Source of the DNA: JAGOTP01 sp964598725
GTDB taxonomy: Bacteria; Patescibacteriota; Patescibacteriia; 2-12-FULL-60-25
Length of the DNA stretch: 64,000 bases
Assembly: GCA_964598725.1 (NCBI GenBank)
Contig: CAZRCW010000001.1
Coordinates: 496,001 to 560,000 of the forward strand
Direction of reading: 5' to 3'
In this document: one piece after another, positions 60,711 through 64,000 of the stretch
Layout of the letters: the number at the start of each line of letters is the position of its first letter
Numbering within the stretch: the first letter of the stretch is position 1
Notes under the pieces: generated by a model
Seen by the model: only the letters and a program-made list of their open reading frames with translations
What the model was told of the DNA's origin: nothing
Database searches by the model: none
Translations under genes and position numbers: made by a program

Positions 60711-62174
60711 TTATTTCGTGGTTGTTTTCTTGTAGCCGGCTTTGACGGCGCTTGTTTCATCAACGAAGCAAACTTTGTATTTATAGGTCATCTTTTTGAT
60801 AAACGAATTACCTTTTGGAAAGAACAGTTTGGTTGCAGGAACAGCTACGATCTCACAGAGGCCGAGATCAGTTTGTTTGCTTAAGACGCCAACGGGGACA
60901 CAGGTGTTGGTTTTCTTAAGGTAGCTGTGACCAGGCTGTTTTTTGCAGGCAATCTCGATGGCGGTTTGAGTGGAAGTTGGTGTCGTTGGTTTTATGGCAG
61001 GAGTCGATGTTGGTTTTGGTGTGACGCTGGCGACTGGTTTTGTAGTAGTCGCTTTGACGGGTGGAGTGGCAGGTGTCGTTGTTGTAGGCTTAGGGGCTGC
61101 GGGTTTGGTGGGAGGGTTGATGACTTTCCGTAGACTCTGCGGACAGATCTTGCTTTCGCCGTTGATCTGACAGAGACAGGACTTCAAGAAGATGTCATAG
61201 GTGCTGCCTTTGGGGTACATGATCTGACAATAGTCGGCGCCAAGAATACAGGCGTTGCCAACAGCGAAGAAGCCGTTGTTGCAGGTGCAGCTCTTGTTGA
61301 GCGCATCGTAGCGGGAAGACTCAGGACAGTTCGCGGTGGTCATCGACAGCAAATTGCCACCAAGAATGCCACTGAAATTTCCATCAAATACGAAAGAGAA
61401 CTTATTATTTACGTAATTTATGCCCAGCGTTTCTTTGAGAAAAATGTTGAGAACCGGTAGAGAAATGAAGGAGTTATAGCCATTCGTTGTTCCACTAGCA
61501 TTGGTCAGCATACCGACAAGTTTATTTTGTTCGTTGAAGACGGGGCCGCCGAGTGATTTTGAAGTTGCGATGGCGTCCGTCTTGATTAGCCAAGGGCTGG
61601 TTTTTCCACTGACGGTTTTTTGTTCGTAATTGGTCACACTACTTTTCTTCAAGCGAACGCTGGAAGAAACGTTCGTTGGAAAATCCAGAGAATACACGGT
61701 ATCGCTCAAGCGAACCATTTCGCTCGATGTCGCTTTTTCGATGCTGGCACGGGTGAAGCTGAGACCCGCACGAAGTTTCTCTTCTTCAACGCTACGCCAC
61801 AAACCTTGAGAATGGATACGTTGAATCTGAAGCAGGGCAAGATCGATGCTCGGATTGCTCTTGATGATCGTTGCTTCGAAATTACAGACGGGTGGTGTGC
61901 GTTCATCTTTGGCGATGCAGATCAGGGCTTTGGTGGTTTTGGCGGAGACAAGTTTACTAATGGCGCTGTACGAGGTGAGAATTCGTCCATCTTGGTCGAT
62001 CACAACACCTGAACCCAGTGGAGTGGTTTTTCCATTCGCGAGCGCCATATCGATACGTACAGCAGCTCTGTATTCGGTAGCTGTAATGGCGGCGGACGCT
62101 GGTGCGCAGCCCATCACAACGCCGCATATAAGTAACGTGAAAACGCCAAACCCCTGAACGAAAGAAAAACGCAT
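60711..62174 (-). CDS. Secreted trypsin-like (HtrA-fold) protein with lost catalytic residues
   Basis: The protein has 487 residues. Signal peptide to about residue 29 (PASAA), then a chymotrypsin-like fold: GSGVVIDQDGRILTSYSAIS, where the His of TxxHV is missing; SIDLALLQI with the Asp; and SKSLGGPVFNEQNKLVGM, where the Ser of GNSGGP is Leu. Two of three triad positions are therefore lost, so it is probably a pseudoprotease. A Cys-rich stretch (about 285-350, CPESSRYDALNKSCTCNNG and others), a Pro/Thr/Lys linker and a small C-terminal domain follow. No PDZ domain. TATACT, 11 bp before the start, is the likely -10. Its stop is 1 bp from the converging ABC gene; no terminator separates them. 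Confidence 0.85.
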   Translation of the reverse strand: MRFSFVQGFGVFTLLICGVVMGCAPASAAITATEYRAAVRIDMALANGKTTPLGSGVVIDQDGRILTSYSAISKLVSAKTTKALICIAKDERTPPVCNFEATIIKSNPSIDLALLQIQRIHSQGLWRSVEEEKLRAGLSFTRASIEKATSSEMVRLSDTVYSLDFPTNVSSSVRLKKSSVTNYEQKTVSGKTSPWLIKTDAIATSKSLGGPVFNEQNKLVGMLTNASGTTNGYNSFISLPVLNIFLKETLGINYVNNKFSFVFDGNFSGILGGNLLSMTTANCPESSRYDALNKSCTCNNGFFAVGNACILGADYCQIMYPKGSTYDIFLKSCLCQINGESKICPQSLRKVINPPTKPAAPKPTTTTPATPPVKATTTKPVASVTPKPTSTPAIKPTTPTSTQTAIEIACKKQPGHSYLKKTNTCVPVGVLSKQTDLGLCEIVAVPATKLFFPKGNSFIKKMTYKYKVCFVDETSAVKAGYKKTTTK

Positions 62175-62233
62175 AGATTGGGCTCAGTATAAACGTGTTT
62201 GCACAGAAAAAGCCAGCAGCCTTGAAACAGAAG

Positions 62234-62299
62234 AGCACCCACCACCGAGGAAGGCGAGCGACCGTCGAGGGGACGGGTGCCTTCTGGTGGATGGGTGCT
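62234..62299 (-). terminator. Compound hairpin, copy A, after cassette 6
   Basis: A 66-nt three-tier stem: AGCACCCA with TGGGTGCT at the base, CCACC with GGTGG, GAAGGC with GCCTTC, and an inner CCGTC/GACGG hairpin. On the minus strand it ends in CTTCTGTTTC. It shares blocks and folding with copy B at 63151; paired positions differ in a compensatory way (CCACC/GGTGG against CAAC/GTTG), which supports selection on structure. Terminator function is likely; a separate RNA role is possible. Confidence 0.75.
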
Positions 62300-62330
62300 T
62301 GAGCTCCGAAGATCGGAGCGAGGGCGGGTG

Positions 62331-62981
62331 TCAGGCGTCGGGCTGGTCGGCGACCAGGGTGAAGTCGCGCGCGTAGGCGTCGACGCACCAGGCGCGCTTC
62401 AGTACGCGCCGGAGCTCCTTGAGCGCGACCTCGGGGTCGGTCAGCTTGCCCATACGCCTGTACTGTCGCGCGAGCTCACCGACGAGCTCGACCGGCGTCT
62501 GAGTGTGCTGCTTGTCGATCGGGCCGGCGGTGACGCGCACGTGGGTGATCACGTGGGTGAGCTTGTCGAGCTCTTCCGCGCTGATCGCCTCATCGGCGTC
62601 GAGATACGGCAGCTCGTGCTCGCGGTAGGCCGCGACCGTCATCACGGTCACGCTGACCGACTCGACCCTGAACGCGGCGTCACGCTTGCGGCAGGCCAGC
62701 ATGCGTCCGAAGCGGTCGACCAGGTGGTAGTCGGCCTTGTTCCTGCTCTTGGATGCGACGCCGCTCGACACGAGGTCGTGGGTGCTGGCGGGGAGCGTCA
62801 CGCTCCACTCGCTATCCTCGTCAGGCGGATGGCCCTCGTCGAGGTACTGGTCGACCACGCCCTTCGCGACCGCGTAGAGGTGTTCGGGGTGGAGGACCTT
62901 CGCCCCGACGACCGGCCCTTTGGCGCTGGTCATGGAAGCGAGCGTGCCGCAGATGCCGATGATGCGATGGATCTGGTTCAT
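62331..62981 (-). CDS. Orphan cassette 6 protein, paralogue of cassette 7
   Basis: The protein has 216 residues. It shares with the product at 63240 the block W-V-T-L-P-A-S-T-H-D-L-V-S-S-G-V-A, the stretch around FRVESVSVTVMTVAAYREHE, the later ITHVRV segment and the ending FTLVADQPDA. Mixed alpha/beta, no signal peptide or membrane helix. Not recognised. The ATG at 62981 has only a weak Shine-Dalgarno (GGGG). The gene is very rich in G+C (many GAC, GTC, CTC, GCG codons), clearly unlike the core genes. Confidence 0.72.
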   Translation of the reverse strand: MNQIHRIIGICGTLASMTSAKGPVVGAKVLHPEHLYAVAKGVVDQYLDEGHPPDEDSEWSVTLPASTHDLVSSGVASKSRNKADYHLVDRFGRMLACRKRDAAFRVESVSVTVMTVAAYREHELPYLDADEAISAEELDKLTHVITHVRVTAGPIDKQHTQTPVELVGELARQYRRMGKLTDPEVALKELRRVLKRAWCVDAYARDFTLVADQPDA

Positions 62982-63027
62982 TGTTGCCCCGTAGAGGGAA
63001 ACGATCGCTCCCTGCGACCGTGAATAT

Positions 63028-63069
63028 CCCTATTCAAGCTACTTATTCGCTCAAATAGCCTCAATAGGG
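63028..63069 (-). other. Leader hairpin of cassette 6
   Basis: CCCTATT pairs with AATAGGG and, inside, GCTA with TAGC, in the leader of about 108 nt before the ATG at 62981. The loop contains GAATAAGTAGCT, similar to TATAAGTGCTC in the leader of cassette 7. Confidence 0.55.
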
Positions 63070-63095
63070 ACATTCAATGAAGGAAAGAACGAAAA

Positions 63096-63124
63096 AATAT
63101 GCCTTATTTTGGCGATTTTGTCAA
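63096..63124 (-). promoter_or_regulatory. Promoter of cassette 6
   Basis: Minus strand: TTGACA (63124-63119), 17 bp ending in AAAATAAGG, CATATT (63101-63096). It starts just behind the terminator of cassette 7. Confidence 0.75.
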
Positions 63125-63150
63125 TCTTTAGTGTTTCTTTAAAACAGAAG

Positions 63151-63218
63151 AGCACCCATCAACAGCGAAGGCGAGTGAACCGTCGGAGTGACGGGGCCTT
63201 CTGGCGGTTGTGGGTGCT
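63151..63218 (-). terminator. Compound hairpin, copy B, after cassette 7
   Basis: A 68-nt relative of copy A: AGCACCCA/TGGGTGCT base, CAAC/GTTG, GAAGGC/GCCTTC and CCGTC/GACGG. On the minus strand CTTCTGTTTT follows. Both copies share AAACAGAAGAGCACCCA as read on the plus strand. Confidence 0.78.
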
Positions 63219-63239
63219 TGTAGGGGAGGAGCTCGCTCG

Positions 63240-63842
63240 TCAGTCCGCGACGACGGCGAGCCGTTCCCAGTAGTCCGCGACCTGGTCGGCCATGCGGAGC
63301 AGGCGGAACATCTTCTCGACGTCCCCGCCGTTCTTGTAGTGGCCGACCTGGCGGAGGAAATCGTTGACCGGCGGCGCCCAGGCGAGGAGACCGGGCTGCT
63401 CGATGAGCGGCCGGACCTCGAGGATGACGTGGGACTCGTGCCTTGAGCCCATCGTGGCCGTGACGCCGCCCGTGGCCAGGTGGTCGAGATAGGCGGCGGC
63501 GGTCTGGATGACCACTTCGACGCCCGCGCACGGCAGCTCGTACTCGCGGCGGAGGTCGCTCTCGCGCCGTCCGCTCCGCAGATCGGGCGCGAGGTAGGCG
63601 TCGCGGCTCGTCGTCACGAGGCCGACGCCGCTCGTGAGGAGCTCGCCAGCTGACGGCGGGAGCTGGATGATCCAGGTTCCGTCGCTGCTGGGCGACTCGT
63701 GCTCGATGACTAGCAGTGCCGCGCCGGCGATGCAGGCCATGAGGGCCTCGGCGTCCAGGACGCGCCAGCCGGTGACGCCCTTGGGGCCGTCGCGGCCGAT
63801 GAGCGCAGTCGGGTGAAAGGCGATCTTCTTGGTAGCAGCCAT
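63240..63842 (-). CDS. Orphan cassette 7 protein, paralogue of cassette 6
   Basis: The protein has 200 residues. A strong Shine-Dalgarno sequence (GGAGG, 6 bp spacing) fixes the ATG at 63842. Shared with cassette 6: IIQLPPSAGELLTSGVGLV, the block ELPCAGVEVVIQTAAAYLDH, HVILEVRP and the closing WERLAVVAD. The N terminus (MAATKKIAFHPTALIGRDGP) differs. No signal peptide or membrane helix. Not recognised. Codon use is extremely G/C-rich, as in cassette 6. Confidence 0.75.
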   Translation of the reverse strand: MAATKKIAFHPTALIGRDGPKGVTGWRVLDAEALMACIAGAALLVIEHESPSSDGTWIIQLPPSAGELLTSGVGLVTTSRDAYLAPDLRSGRRESDLRREYELPCAGVEVVIQTAAAYLDHLATGGVTATMGSRHESHVILEVRPLIEQPGLLAWAPPVNDFLRQVGHYKNGGDVEKMFRLLRMADQVADYWERLAVVAD

Positions 63843-63892
63843 GGCAGACCTCCGATGGTTGGGAACGACCGCGAAGTGCGAATCGTAGAAAA

Positions 63893-63932
63893 TTCCCGCT
63901 TAGAGCACTTATACAACTGATCTAAACGGGAA
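63893..63932 (-). other. Leader hairpin of cassette 7
   Basis: TTCCCGCTTAGA (63893-63904) pairs with TCTAAACGGGAA (63921-63932): a 12-bp stem with one wobble. A second small stem TTCCT/AGGAA lies at 63933-63944. Both are in the leader of about 108 nt. Confidence 0.6.
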
Positions 63933-63956
63933 GTTCCTACAGGAATAGAACTAGAA

Positions 63957-63985
63957 AAGATAGCATAAAAACTGCATTTTGTCAA
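63957..63985 (-). promoter_or_regulatory. Promoter of cassette 7
   Basis: Minus strand: TTGACA (63985-63980), 17 bp, TATCTT (63962-63957). The first bases after the -35 are AAA, as in the other cassette promoters. Confidence 0.75.
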
Positions 63986-64000
63986 TCGTTTTATGTTTTT

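Noticed and set aside
62277..63023. Plus-strand frame of 248 codons opposite cassette 6
   Set aside because: It has no start signals, and its sequence is unlike proteins in general (runs of Arg/Gly/Val). The minus-strand frame has a paralogue at 63240.
62234..63218. The compound hairpins as integron attC sites
   Set aside because: They are cassette-linked and palindromic, but I see no RYYYAAC/GTTRRRY core sites and no integrase, and the T-rich tails fit terminators.
1..64000. CRISPR array, tRNA genes, IS elements, prophage
   Set aside because: No direct repeats with unique spacers, no cloverleaf with a GTTCRA arm outside genes, and no transposase, integrase or phage structural gene were seen.

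Overview
This is a 64 kb piece of a bacterial chromosome. The following traits point to the Candidate Phyla Radiation (Ca. Patescibacteria): an RNA polymerase alpha subunit cut down to its N-terminal domain, a type IV pilus locus with PilM, surface proteins with the ESYPRQC and LRWI-type C-terminal motifs common in that group, several very large lineage-specific proteins, and little central metabolism. Coding base composition is moderate, roughly half G+C by eye. A Magasanikbacteria/Uhrbacteria-like lineage is possible but is only a guess. There is no rRNA, no recognisable tRNA, no CRISPR array, no IS element and no integrase.

Layout. 1-2383: end of a ribosomal operon (rpsD, rpoA, rplQ, rplM, rpsI), then three hairpins. 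2637-7310: a 1557-residue secreted surface protein with Gly-rich and Calx-beta repeats. 7311-7668: a hairpin-rich gap without a gene. 7669-13920: surface glycan genes (flippase, GT4, a GT2-polymerase fusion), VKOR and a HAD phosphatase. 13999-15898: glutaredoxin and two orphan cassettes, the second an alpha-CTD-like protein. 15991-19879 (minus): rumA, era, an unknown gene, a PrxQ-type peroxiredoxin and superoxide dismutase. 19936-24709: SpoU methylase, lipoprotein cassette, GT2, Rieske protein, murJ, coiled-coil protein. 24860-29807: kinase-like protein, lepA, a 32-residue membrane peptide and a coiled-coil protein. 29875-36655: orphan cassette, recJ, and a 1507-residue protein with an M48 metallopeptidase motif at one end and a UbiB/ABC1 kinase-like domain at the other. 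36666-40148: RNase HI, pilM, a GspE-N-like protein, a degenerate receiver and a pilin. 40194-48246: ligA, methyltransferase, gatC-gatA, a HEPN-like membrane protein, lgt and two DsbA-like proteins. 48386-52252: orphan cassette and a heterodimeric ABC exporter. 52342-58341: CYTH protein, small envelope proteins, OmpR regulator, PadR/PspC-GIN module, M23 endopeptidase. 58364-62174: an atypical ABC ATPase and a catalytically degenerate trypsin-like protein. 62234-64000: two tandem paralogous cassettes with matching promoters, leader hairpins and 3' compound hairpins.

Two expression styles coexist. Most core genes have no Shine-Dalgarno sequence; many start in a pyrimidine-CTATG context, and about ten have a -10 hexamer only 6-7 bases before the ATG, as expected for leaderless mRNAs. 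A second set of single-gene cassettes (14452, 15521, 20493, 29875, 48386, 62331, 63240) is richer in G+C. Most members have a TTGACA-like promoter and a leader of about 35-110 nt, nearly all have a recognisable Shine-Dalgarno sequence, and most have a private terminator. None has a recognisable enzymatic function. One encodes a free-standing domain resembling the alpha-CTD that the resident RpoA lacks.

Functional links. VKOR (12545) and two CxxC DsbA-like proteins (46670, 47485) can form an extracytoplasmic disulfide pathway; the Cys-rich secreted proteins (53306, 60711) are plausible clients. The flippase, glycosyltransferases, MurJ, Lgt and the M23 peptidase belong to envelope construction. 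Superoxide dismutase, PrxQ and glutaredoxin indicate exposure to oxygen. All assignments are from reading the sequence; no database search was run.
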